64,000 nucleotides of DNA from Sequoia sempervirens (taxonomy: Eukaryota; Streptophyta; Pinopsida; Cupressales; Cupressaceae): the NCBI GenBank assembly GCA_007258455.2, contig VDFB02270651.1, positions 700,782,217-700,846,216 of the forward strand. Direction: 5' to 3'. The position numbers were made by a program, and so were the translations under genes. Under the pieces are notes generated by a model. It searched no databases and was not told the origin of the DNA. It worked only from the letters and a program-made list of their open reading frames with translations. Positions 47,881-57,545 of this stretch are shown here, piece by piece; the first letter of the stretch is position 1; every line of letters starts with the position of its first letter.

Positions 47881-49103
47881 TGTTGATGCTTAAAATTAAC
47901 AAGCAACAACCTTATGGGAAACTCAATTAATGGGGAGACCAATTGCACTAAACTAAGTGACCTCCAAGTTTTTTAAAGAAGTCGGCTCCTATAGTTGGGG
48001 GGTTTGGAATGGGAAATGGAAGCAAATATAAAAAAATAAAGATCTAACCTAAGGCAATGCACCAAAATGTAGGTGTGGGCACGGTAAATCTCCCTTTTAG
48101 ATGGGATTTAAGAGCCCATTCAACAATCTACATGTCTTGGAATAATGGAAATCATAGATGAAAACCCAAATAATCTATTCAATAACATAAAATAACTCCC
48201 ATACACATTTACTGAAAAGAAGAGTCCAAGACATGGTCTAAATCAGCAAACTTATATTGAAATTATAAAAGTTTTGCAAATAAACTACTTAGTACAATAA
48301 TGGCACAATATAATATTTTGTCAAATAGCTAAGAAATAGAAAGGCCAAACAACAATTGGCACAGTCTGAGAGTCTTAATACAATAATAAAAAACAATACA
48401 AAAGGCTTGGTGTCTTTTCCCAATTTTTTTGTATGTTCCAAACTCCTTTTCAGAAAGAAGTAGTATAAATAGAAAATCATCCCACCACTTGAAATCCAAT
48501 AACAGAAAAGAGTCCTTGGCAAGAGAAATGATTTCCATCGCAGTGATTTCACTAGGCCGTTGCAACAGAAAATATTATGAGCCATAGAATGCAGTCGCCT
48601 TCAAGCTAGATGCATCCCCTACAAATGATGGCAGTGGTCCCAGTGCAGAAGCAACAAATTCCCATGCAGACATGTGTCACTCACCCACAAAGTTGGTTAG
48701 GATACGTGGCAATAGGTCGGGCCTATTGTTCATTCTTCCTTTCTTGTGATGAAAACCCTTGCGGAGAAGACACGTGGAGAAGTCTTTGCTACCAATGTTG
48801 ACTATGGGGTCTGGTAAAAAGTCCCTGTGGAATGATGCTACGTGCCACACGGGCGAAGCTTGATAGAGAAGCAAAGGGAAGCAGGCATTCAAAGGACTAC
48901 GCTGATGACACATGGAAGCATGGCAGGGCTCGGTAGAGAAGCAAAGGAGGAAATCATTATGAGGAACATGCAACGGACATGTGGCAATAGCTGGTGAAGC
49001 TCTTCAAAAAGGGGCCCAAAGATATTCAAATATATGGGGCGTGGGCCGAGGCCAAACAAAATATTATCAACTCGAAGGGAGCTTGAGGGATTTTATATCC
49101 ACA
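47881..49103 (-). repeat. Element D 5' LTR (full length)
   Basis: TGTTGATGCTTAAAATT... to ...TTTTATATCCACA, 1223 bases. It carries the ~302 bases missing from the 3' copy. No convincing minus-strand TATA box in the usual place was found. Confidence 0.85.
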
Positions 49104-49325
49104 CACACACAAAATAGCATTTCTTTCCTTTGCATTTGTTTCACATGCTCTCTTCCCAACTTGATCTCTTGGGGAACATTCTGGAATCTCATAACCATTT
49201 GCAACAGATTACCAAACCTCAAACCCTCTGGCCATTAGGTATGCTTCCATCCTTACATTCCAAAAATCATAATTGGATCCATCAAAAAGTGGTGCCTTGG
49301 TAAAAGATAATCCTTCTTGATCCAT
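49104..49325 (-). pseudogene. Element E Gag, N-terminal part
   Basis: ATG at 49325-49323 opens MDQEGLSFTKAPLFDGSNYD and FWNVRMEAYLMARGFEVW, the classic copia Gag start. A stop (TAA) follows the W. The block ends NAKERNAILC at the D insertion site and continues at 35066 as GLSNFDFVK. Upstream, AATATTAGATT (about 49392-49380) looks like a TGGTATCAGAGC primer site after G-to-A and C-to-T changes. Confidence 0.8.
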
Positions 49326-49394
49326 TGAGTGTGCCATCCCAAATCTACCTCAAGTTTTTAATCTTCTTCAAAGGAATGTAAATCTAATATTAAT

Positions 49395-51815
49395 TGAAGG
49401 GAATGTAATCTATTGAGAGGGGGTGTGAATCAATAGATCAAATCAATTTAAAACTCTTTACTTCAACATATATACCCAAACATGAAACTTGAATCAAAAT
49501 AACTATTGCTAATCAAGCAACCACATAAGCACACATTCACACATGAGAACACTAGATATACGTGGAAACCCAATATGGGAAAAACCACAATGAGAATGGC
49601 TACTTGGATCTATTGTCCAAATCCAGCCTCACAAAGTAGGATATAATAAGGGAATTTACAACATGAAGTAGGCACCAACCTACCGAAGACACCAATCCCC
49701 AATTGTATATGTAGGCACCAACTTACTATAGACATCGATCCCCAATACAAAGATCTAAGCATCAACTCAATAAGTAGAAAACTAGTCCTACCAAATTACA
49801 AAGATAAGGCTTGTGGATCTTCAATACTAGTTACCCAACTTACATAAGATCTTAACTTGCTTCAGACACTCTCCTACACTCCTCATGATCTTTTGATGAT
49901 GGTGCACAATGATTGAGATGCAACTCACATTGAATATCACTTGCTCGCATAACTACTTCTCACATACTTACATACATACCGTCACACATGCATATCATGT
50001 GAAGTGAGCTGATTATTATATATAGCACACTATATTAACAACGCTACATGTCATCCAGGGATCTACAATAAACCAAGATGACATAAGGTGGACCTAAATT
50101 CAAATTACATGAAATGTGTAATAGGTCAGTCTTAAATCAAATTTATTTCTGCCAAAGAAATGATGCAGTGTACTTCCACTAAAACCTTGATCTGGACCTA
50201 GCTTATCATCTCACACTATCTCTATATGACTCACCTACTAGTCGTTGCCACACAGTTCTAAAATCGAGTGTGTGCAAGAAGTTGAGTCCACTTTTTGGCC
50301 AAAAAGTGGGTGTTCTCCCTGATTTTAAAAAAAATCACATTTGACCTTAAAATTTGAAGCACTTAGAGATGGAATCTTGAAAAAAGTCATTGATCATAAA
50401 ATGTAGTACTTAGAGTCTAGTTTCCAAATATGTAATTTATTTTAATACCCAGATGATACAAATTGATTTTCAATAGGCATTTCTTAAAACCACTGTTTAA
50501 AAATCACTCTTTTTTCACCATACCATGCACCTGTACACCAACCATATTTTGACCTAAATAATCATATTTTTCTAAATCCTTTGGGAAAATATTTGCAACA
50601 CGCTAAAGAATGCTCACGATATTTTTTTTGTTTTCTTTTTTGAATTTTTTTTGTTAATTTTCTATTAGCCATATTTATTGTTTTGAAAAATCGTCGTGTA
50701 CGCCACACATAAGATGACCTAAACTTATCAATTTTTGATTTTTTTTTTCAAATTGAAAATAATTGTCTGAATTATGCTTTCATACAATTCGCTTTTCAAA
50801 AAATTATTTTAACAAAAAGTCATTAAAATACTAAAAAACCTTGGTATTTCAAGTTTATGGACCAATTTCAACAAAAATTAATTGAAAAATAGAAAAAAAA
50901 ATCCAATTGTAATAAAAATTACATATTTGGAATCTACACTGTCTAATCTATAATGGGTTTTAATTTCGTCAAAAAAAATTGCAAAAAAGGTCTTTAGACG
51001 TGTAAAGTCACTATTTTCTTGTGACATTGACATGACCTTCAAGTTGTAGGTCAAACAAGGTCCAAAGCTTAGGTTCAGGCCCCAAGCCTTTTCCCAAACC
51101 AAAAAAAAGCAAAACCCAACCAAAAAATTAAATTTAAAAAAAAGGGATCCCATTTCATAAAAAATAAAAAAATATGCTTTATGAAATGGGATCCCGTTTC
51201 ATAAAAGCATAAAAAAATATTTTTTTTATGAAACGAGATCCCATTTTTAGCTCAAGGCCCCAAAGTGAAACAAGATATTGTTTGCTAAATAACGAGATCT
51301 CATTTCGTTTTACTTGATTTCAAGTTTTTTTTTCTAAGTTTGAAACTTCCACCTTAAGTGGACTCAACTTCGTGCTTTCACCCAACCATCACTGGTTGAT
51401 TAACTAGCACAATGACCTTTATGTCACTTCAAAAATTTTGCATGTTGAACATAACTTCAAGAACTCTAGAATATGATAGAACATGTAGACATACTCTCCA
51501 TTCAAACAACAAAGCCAAACTCACCGTCAGGAAGAAGTACTGAACACAAATGTGTTGCTAAAGAAATCTCTTTGCCCTGAGTAACCAACCTGAAACATTT
51601 TGGATCACCCTTATCAACATGAATATATGTAGGCATGGTATTGCAAACATACTATAAGTATTAGGATTCATTTTTCTCAAAATGTAAACTAATAATGATA
51701 ATTCAAGTACGATTCATTTTATTCTCACTGTACTGCAGACATTACACCTTAGACATCAGTGAGCACTACTCCTTGACAATACACCTTTGACAGCAATGAA
51801 AACATTTTTTCAACA
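49395..51815 (-). repeat. Element E 5' LTR, carrying a TIR element
   Basis: TGAAGGGAATG... to ...TTTTTTCAACA. It matches 25811-27108 across 49395-50265 and 51384-51815. The intervening 1118 bases are an insertion absent from the 3' LTR. Confidence 0.8.
50266..51383. mobile_element. 1.1 kb TIR element (non-autonomous DNA transposon) in E's LTR
   Basis: Its presence is shown by comparing the two LTRs of E. The ends form ~28-base terminal inverted repeats sharing GAAGTTGAGTCCACTT (50266-50293 and 51356-51383). There is no transposase frame. The right third holds repeated palindromes around GGGATCCC (51144-51151, 51188-51195) and related CGAGATCYCATTT words (about 51234-51306). A clear target duplication was not found, so the superfamily is open. 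Confidence 0.65.
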
Positions 51816-51820
51816 AGAAA

Positions 51821-52458
51821 TTATTTGAGTCACAAAATTGCTTAGCTTTCCATTTTGAACCATGAAAATTTTGGATATATGGACATATTGATATTATGAA
51901 ATTTATTCATAAACTCATTGTAAGACAATTCATTCTCTTTCAAAATAATTTTTTTGGCTTCAACTCTCAACTTAATTAAGTATTTCTCATTTTCAAATCT
52001 CTTCCAAATAACTAGCATTGAATGATCAATAATCTCAAATTGTAAAAGATTCTTCAAATTTTCACAATCATTACATATATTTTTTTATACACTATACATT
52101 GAATTCATCTAAATCTTATGATTTTTCACATACAAGAGACTAAAAAACTATGTTGTACTTCCCAGGATGGATACATTTAGATTAATTATTGCAGTGTAGA
52201 TGAAATTGAACATGATTTCAATAAACAAGTTTCACATACTTTATTTATATGTACAAAACATGGTGAATTATCCTTGAAAATAGAATCCTCATCAAGTGAA
52301 ATCTCCTTGAAAAGAGAATCCTCATCCATCTCCATCAAAATTTCCATACCGTACAAAAAAATTATATCACTATTATCAATTTATTATTGTACCTCTACAT
52401 TAACTTGGTCATCAATAATTTCAATGGGTTGTTCTTGACTAGATGTTCCTTGATCCAT
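51821..52458 (-). pseudogene. Transposase-like gene, 5' part
   Basis: Possible start at ATG 52458-52456 (MDQGTSSQEQPIEIIDDQ), with an acidic segment EMDEDSLFKEISLDEDSIFK and VCETCLLKSC near 52230. Clear coding: CNDCENLKNLLQFEIIDHS and VIWKRFENEKYLIKL (52090-51975), then FHGSKWKAKQFCDSNN (about 51865-51821). The last segment continues directly into FFPSNFILSIVDFSENY at 25805 when element E and one AGAAA are removed. Stops and at least one shift. Introns probably separate the first pieces. Confidence 0.55.
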
Positions 52459-52699
52459 TTTTGGGTCTCTCTTTTTCGGTCATACAACCTTGATCTAGTC
52501 CTTTTATTCCCCATCACAAATTGCTCAAGTTTTAATTCACCTACATACACATGTACACATACATATACTTCCCAATTTAATTCAAAGATAAATGTGGTCT
52601 TTTAAGTTCATTTAGGCACTATATATGAAAACTACTGAAAAACTTTAACCTTTTCTATTTTGATATAGATATATCTATGAAAAATCATGCTTTAGAAAA
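52459..52699. other. Short AT-rich spacer upstream of the transposase-like gene
   Basis: The other strand's 72-codon frame (52387-52605) has no recognised motif. A minus-strand MGNKRTRSRLYDRKRETQKW-like stretch near 52530-52470 could be a further N-terminal exon. Confidence 0.25.
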
Positions 52700-53440
52700 C
52701 AATTGAGAGAGAGAGAGAGCGCTATGGTCATGCCCCAAGGTAGAATCTGAGAGAGGGAGAGAAGAGAGAGGTATCTAAGAAGAGAGAGAGGGTAGGTATC
52801 TAAGGAGATAGATAGGTTATCTCACTATAATAGGAGAGAGGGAGAGATGAGAGAGAGGACCATATATAAGGAGAGAGATAGAGAGAGAGAGAGTTCTATA
52901 GCTTAAATGGAAGGATCTTTATTATGAATTTATGGTAAATTGAATAGTTTATATTGTTAGCTTCCTTTATAGAGAAACCAACTCATAGTTCTAATTTATC
53001 AATGTAAGATAAGACTAATAAAATGAAAGAGATAGACAAGTAGCACTACATGTATGATAAGAGAGATGGAGAGATGAGAGAGGGGTATGTAAGGAGAGAG
53101 AGAGGGGGGGTAGCACAATGCTCATGCCCCCAAGGTAGAACTTGAGACGAGAGAAGAGAGAGAGGTATCTAAGGAGGGAGATATCTAGGGTAGGTATCTA
53201 AGGAGAGAGAGAGAGAGAGAGAGAGGTTAGATCACTATGGTAGAATGAGAGGGAGAGATGAGAGAGAAGCCCATGTATAAGGAGAGAGAGAGTTCTACAA
53301 CTTAAATCAAAGGATCCTTGAACTATGAATTTATGGTAAATTGAACATGGTTTATATTGTTAGCTTCCTTTAAAGTGAAACCAAATCATATAACTCTAAT
53401 TTCTTAATGTAAGATAAGACTGATAAAATGAAAAATATTG
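52700..53440. repeat. GA-rich tandem duplication, two ~400-base units
   Basis: Unit 1 (about 52700-53030) and unit 2 (about 53090-53440) share, in order: (GA)n, TCATGCCCC-AAGGTAGAA, GAGAGAGGTATCTAAG, GGTAGGTATCTAAGGAGA, GAGGGAGAGATGAGAGAG, GTTCTA-AGCTTAAAT, GAATTTATGGTAAATTGAA, TATATTGTTAGCTTCCTTTA and AATGTAAGATAAGACT. Offsets of shared words are 394 to 401 bases, the spread coming from GA-tract length. Confidence 0.8.
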
Positions 53441-55377
53441 CTAAATTTATAACACAAAATAGTGGTTTTTGCTTCAACCTTATCAAATGCTTAATTTACT
53501 TAATTAAAACACATTTTATTAAGTAAACTATTGAGTTGAAAATGAGAAATAATAAAATAACTATTTAGATATAGAGAAAAAAATAGAGAAAATAACTATA
53601 ATATAGAAATTAGGAGAGGATAGGGAACCTATGAATTGCAGATCTAACAACTCACTATTTTTTATACTAATTGGCACTCATATTGTCAAACTAAAATTTT
53701 CTATGTTGGTGTCCTATGTTGCATGCTATTATCTTAGGATTTTCTAAAATGAAAGTTATTTTCTAGCAATTACTTTGTCTACACACTAAGAGAGAAGAAT
53801 ACAAAAAAATATGAGCTAGAAACCAATTTAGGAAGGTACATGTCTACATTCCAAAAACTATTTACCTAAGCTAGTTCTATTTAAATGAAACCTAGTTTAG
53901 CCTAAATTTTCTTCCATGAGTTGTCAATAAGGTGAGGAATAATGGATTTTAGTACATGTGCAGTTAGAATGTTTATATCTAGGTTTAAATATGAGATCTA
54001 GAGAAAGAGGGGAGAGAGGGAGATACAAAGATACAAAGAGGATGAGAGAGAAAGGAGGAAGGAGGGAGAGAGATAGGGAGGGTAAGAGAGAGTGGAGGGA
54101 GGGAGAGAGAGATGAGGAGGGGAAGAGAGAGAGAAGAGAGAGGAGAGAGATATAAATGAGGGAGGGAGAGCTCAAGATAAGGAGGGGAAGAGATAGAAGA
54201 GAGAAGGGGGGAGAGAGGAGATAAGGTGGGAGTGAGAGAGAAAATAGGGTGGGAGGGAGAGAGAGGTGGGTAGAAGGACTTAAGTGTACATTCAAAAACC
54301 CTAAAATGAGTAAATAATCTCACAATTCCATGTAAACCTTTAAAATTAATCAATGAAAAATTGAAAATCATCCTACCTAAAAAATTATAGCTTCTCTTTT
54401 TGAAATAATTCCTTTTGTGTACTTCCTCTAGATGCTTGAATTGAAAAAATTATTAAAAAAATTATTTATATGAAGGTTTTTGGTTAGAAGACTTCCAAAT
54501 GATAGCCTTCTGACTAATAGGTTTCTAATTGATAAGGTTTCAGCTGAAACATTTTTTATCGAAAAGGTTTCGATTGAAACCATCTATGTGGCATCCGTTT
54601 TTAGAATTTGCTGAAAATTTCCACTTCAACTAAATATTTCTTTAGTCAAAATATTTTTTTCAAAATAATAAAAATACCCTTTTATAGAGCTTGGAGTTGA
54701 AAATCCAATTTATTTTTTTTGATATTTTGATTATTTTTAATGTTTTTTTTTTAAATATTGCAAGTAGGTTATAAAAAATGAGGTTGATTAGAAATAAATA
54801 AAAAATTAAAGCATATTAAAATATTTTGAAAAATATATTGTGCTCTAGAGGAGAGAATGCTCTCCAAAAGGGTATAATTTGTTTTTTCAAATGATAAAAA
54901 TAAATAAACAAAATTTGATGTCAAATGAAAACTATCAAATTATGGTAAGTTTGACTTTGACATTATTACAAGGAAAATATACATCAAATTTTGTTTTTTT
55001 TTCATGCACTAGATATTGAAATTATCTATTTTGGAAAAAAATCAAGGGAAAATATTTTTTTTTTTTTTGTGACATCAACTCGATGCCACTTTTTCCTAAT
55101 TTTTTAACAATTGAAAATCTATTCTTAATTTTTTTTAAATTAAAAACTTACAAGCATAAACTTCATCAAGATTCATGCATTTCATTAGTTTACATTATTT
55201 TTAAATTCAAAATATAAATACCACTTTTATGCAGTTAAAATTGAGATTTTTTGTTTGTGTTGACCAATTCCTTTATAAAAGTGTAACACAAGTTTATACT
55301 TTTACCCTTCTAGATTTGAGGATATTGTTCCAAATCATAGAATCCTGAGGATTTTCAAACTTGGATATAATTTTGAC
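53441..55377. other. AT-rich sequence with a second GA-rich tract
   Basis: 53998-54270 is nearly all purine (GAGAGAGGGAGAGATA-type runs) on the plus strand, and open frames there are compositional artefacts. The rest is AT-rich with long poly-T runs and no recognised gene. Confidence 0.5.
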
Positions 55378-57363
55378 AAACTAAATGTTGTTTAAATACT
55401 TAGCTTTCATTATTTCACACCAGTCCTTTCCATTCAGAAGGAGATCCCAGCCAACCTTAGCCATAAGGGCTTTATTGGTAAGTTCAATCTTTTTTATTCC
55501 CATGCCCCCATAGGCCTTAGGAAGACAGATAGTGTCCCAACTAAGGAGAGCCATTTTTTTCTTTTCTTTCATACCAAAGCACATCAAATTTCTTTGAATT
55601 TTTTCAAATTTATCAGTAATGTATCTTGAATTCTAAGATGAGGGAGTAACATCTTTGACTATAAGAGGGAGCCCAAGATAAACAATAGGAAATATAGCAT
55701 TATCACTGTTGGTAAAATGTGTCTCAACCTTGCAATTACATAAGTTTTATTGTTGATAGATAAGCACGAGGAAGGGGGGGTGTGGGGGGGGTACCCTCAA
55801 GCCGCAAGGGGTTCGGGGTCCAAGGGCCACATGCCCTAGCAGGGGCTCAAGGGTAATGCTCTCAAAAGCCAAATTTTATGTATATTTTATTATTGTAAAT
55901 ATGGACCATTCATCACTAGGTCTTAGATCTAATGGTAGATATTTTGTTGGCTTGACTTGCCCTAGAAGGAAACCCTATATTATGAGGGAATTGTATTACG
56001 ACTGTGTATTGTGATGTATTCTAAGAGTCTAATAGCGGTCACGTTGCCTCTGGATCTTTGGTTGGTGATAATCCCATGAGAAGCTTGCTTTGCAAGTATA
56101 TTGTAGTCTTTTCGATTTCTAAATAATATATTGGGTGGCCTTTGGAGTGTGGGGTTTTTCTCTCGAAAGGGTTTTCCCAACATAAATCATCATGTTGTGG
56201 TATGCATGATATTTATGTTTAAGTTTATGTAACCATTGTAAAGATGTGTACAGTTTTACGTTATCCTCCTCTCAAGATTAGTGTAAGAAGTTGCTATGTT
56301 GCCTCAACTTCCTTACAATCACAACCTAGGATAGCAACAAATTTTTCTTGTAACACTAGGCTGGTATTAAAGAAGTAAATCTTAATTTTTCATAGTTGAT
56401 GCATTGGCTAGACATAGTAGCATAATTGTTGAGAAATAACTTTTACTTCTCATCTTCCACAACCGAAGCTTTCCCAAACATGATCGATTCATCCATACAT
56501 TGTTGAATAGTTGAAGGGTTAAAGGAAGTGGTAGGTTTCATTCCCTTGAGGGCACCCTCATCAAGAAAATTTATAATATTCCTACCCATAACATTAGTAA
56601 CCATTATGAATAAGTAAAGAGATAGAGGGTCACCCTATCTAATCCCCCTTTTAGCACAGAAAAATTCTCTAGGCTCTCCATTGATAAGAATTGGGTACTT
56701 AATCGTAGTCACACATTCCTCAATATAGTTTAGGAATATCATATTGAAACCAAATTTTTTTAGGACTTGGAAGAGGAAGTGTTAGGAAATTTTATCATAA
56801 GCTTTGGATAGGTCTAATTTAAAATCCATACCAGAGGTGTTACTCCTATCCATAAAGTGAAAAATTTCATGAGTTGGAGCAACAACATCCATAATTTGAT
56901 GGCATGTCACAAATCCTCTCTGACAGTTACTAATCATTTTACCCAAAAGAGGTTTCAACCTATTATCAATCACTTTGGAAAAGATATTATAAAAGGCATT
57001 ATAGAGGCTAATGGGCTCAAAGTTAGACATTGTTGAGGGGTCAAGCTTCTTAGGGATAAGAGCAAGAAAATTATTATTTAGTTGTTCTATCAATTTCATG
57101 GATTTGAATAAATTTGTAACTGCCAAAAAAACATCCTCCCCAACAATATTCCATAAATCTTGGAAAAATCTTGGGGGAAACCATTTGGGCTAGGAGATTT
57201 AAAGGCCCCCATACTGAAAGTTGTAGCCCTAACTTTCTCCCTTGTCACAGACCTTAAGAGGAGGGGAATATCTTTTTTGGATAAAGCAATAGGGATGTTG
57301 TCCAACAACTTCCCTTCTAATACAATAGAATATTTACTTTTAGGTTCCATTATTGAAGATTGA
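55378..57363 (-). pseudogene. LINE reverse-transcriptase remnant
   Basis: Reads leftward: SMGAFKSPSPNGFPQDF (about 57210-57155), NNNFLALIPKKLDPS, FEPISLYNAFYNIFSKVIDNRL, NCQRGFV and DFKLDLSKAYDKIS. Then the palm GIRWGDPLSLYLFIM and QQCMDESIMFG, where YADD is degenerate. After the solo LTR come VYLGLPLIVKD, MALLSWDTICLPKAYGGMGI and NKALMAKVGWDLL. This is the order of plant non-LTR retrotransposon ORF2. The endonuclease part is missing (5' truncation near 57363), as is the zinc/RNase H end. Confidence 0.8.
55740..56317 (+). mobile_element. Copia solo LTR within the LINE
   Basis: The LINE frame is broken between VAILGC and NCKVE by ~580 non-coding bases flanked by ATTAC (55735-55739) and ATCAC (56318-56322), a 5-base duplication with one change. 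The interior has GGAGTGTGGGGTTTTTCTCT and GAAAGGGTTTTCCCAAC, like element F's LTR (GAAAGGGTTTTCCCCACG), and ends ACTTCCTTACA like F's TTCCTTTCA. Orientation follows F. Contains a GGGGGGGTGTGGGGGGG tract near 55773. Confidence 0.7.
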
Positions 57364-57545
57364 AAAGGTTTGGAATATTCTTAGAGATTGGAGTGTTGAT
57401 GTATTGTTGTAATATCTCTTTTGAAGATAATAATATATTTGTCCTCTTTCTTGTGTGGAGTTTTTTATCGTGGTGGTTTCTCCACATAAATTCAGCGTCA
57501 TCTATGGTATTGTTATTTTTATTATTTTTTGAATGTAAATCACAT
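57361..57545 (+). repeat. LTR end fragment adjoining the LINE
   Basis: TTGTTGTAATATCTCTTTTG, AATAATATATTTGTCC and GTGTGGAGTTTTTTATCGTGG...GTTTCTCCACATAAATTC follow the pattern of copia LTR R-U5 regions (compare F near 33880-33945). It begins exactly where LINE coding stops. Boundaries beyond that are not determined. Confidence 0.35.

Larger units (their letters stand above)
35067..49103 (-). mobile_element. Element D: 14 kb Tat-like gypsy element with extra RNase H and two extra ORFs
   Basis: LTRs 35067-35988 and 47881-49103; flanks CACAT (35062-35066) and CACAC (49104-49108). Leftward order: primer site, gag, protease, extra RNase H, RT, degenerate RNase H, integrase, an antisense frame on the plus strand, a long sense frame, 3' LTR. 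Extra frames and a second RNase H are features of the plant Tat/Ogre branch of Ty3/gypsy. The placement of the second RNase H before RT is unusual to my knowledge. All frames are broken by stops. Confidence 0.85.
25811..51815 (-). mobile_element. Element E: SIRE-like gag-only copia element, host of F and D
   Basis: LTRs at 25811-27108 and 49395-51815, with target duplication AGAAA at 25806-25810 and 51816-51820. Without its insertions (F, D and the TIR element) E would be about 5 kb. Between the LTRs only Gag can be traced, in three blocks split by D and F. The Gag zinc knuckles run straight into an acidic tail and the purine tracts, so no pol was present. The element resembles the plant non-autonomous class that keeps Gag only. 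The interrupted host frame reads through when E is removed. Confidence 0.85.

Noticed and set aside
48677..48973. 98-codon open frame in D's 5' LTR with a partial counterpart at 35565-35777
   Set aside because: Shared presence follows from LTR duplication; the two copies differ by frameshift and no motif is seen.
53924..54371. Ser/Leu/Pro-rich open frames of 123 and 128 codons
   Set aside because: They are translations of a GA/CT simple repeat and are open in all frames because the repeat has few stop codons.
57361..57545. Possible complete LTR element next to the LINE
   Set aside because: Only an R-U5-like end is visible; no partner LTR, primer site or target duplication was found, so it is listed as a fragment only.
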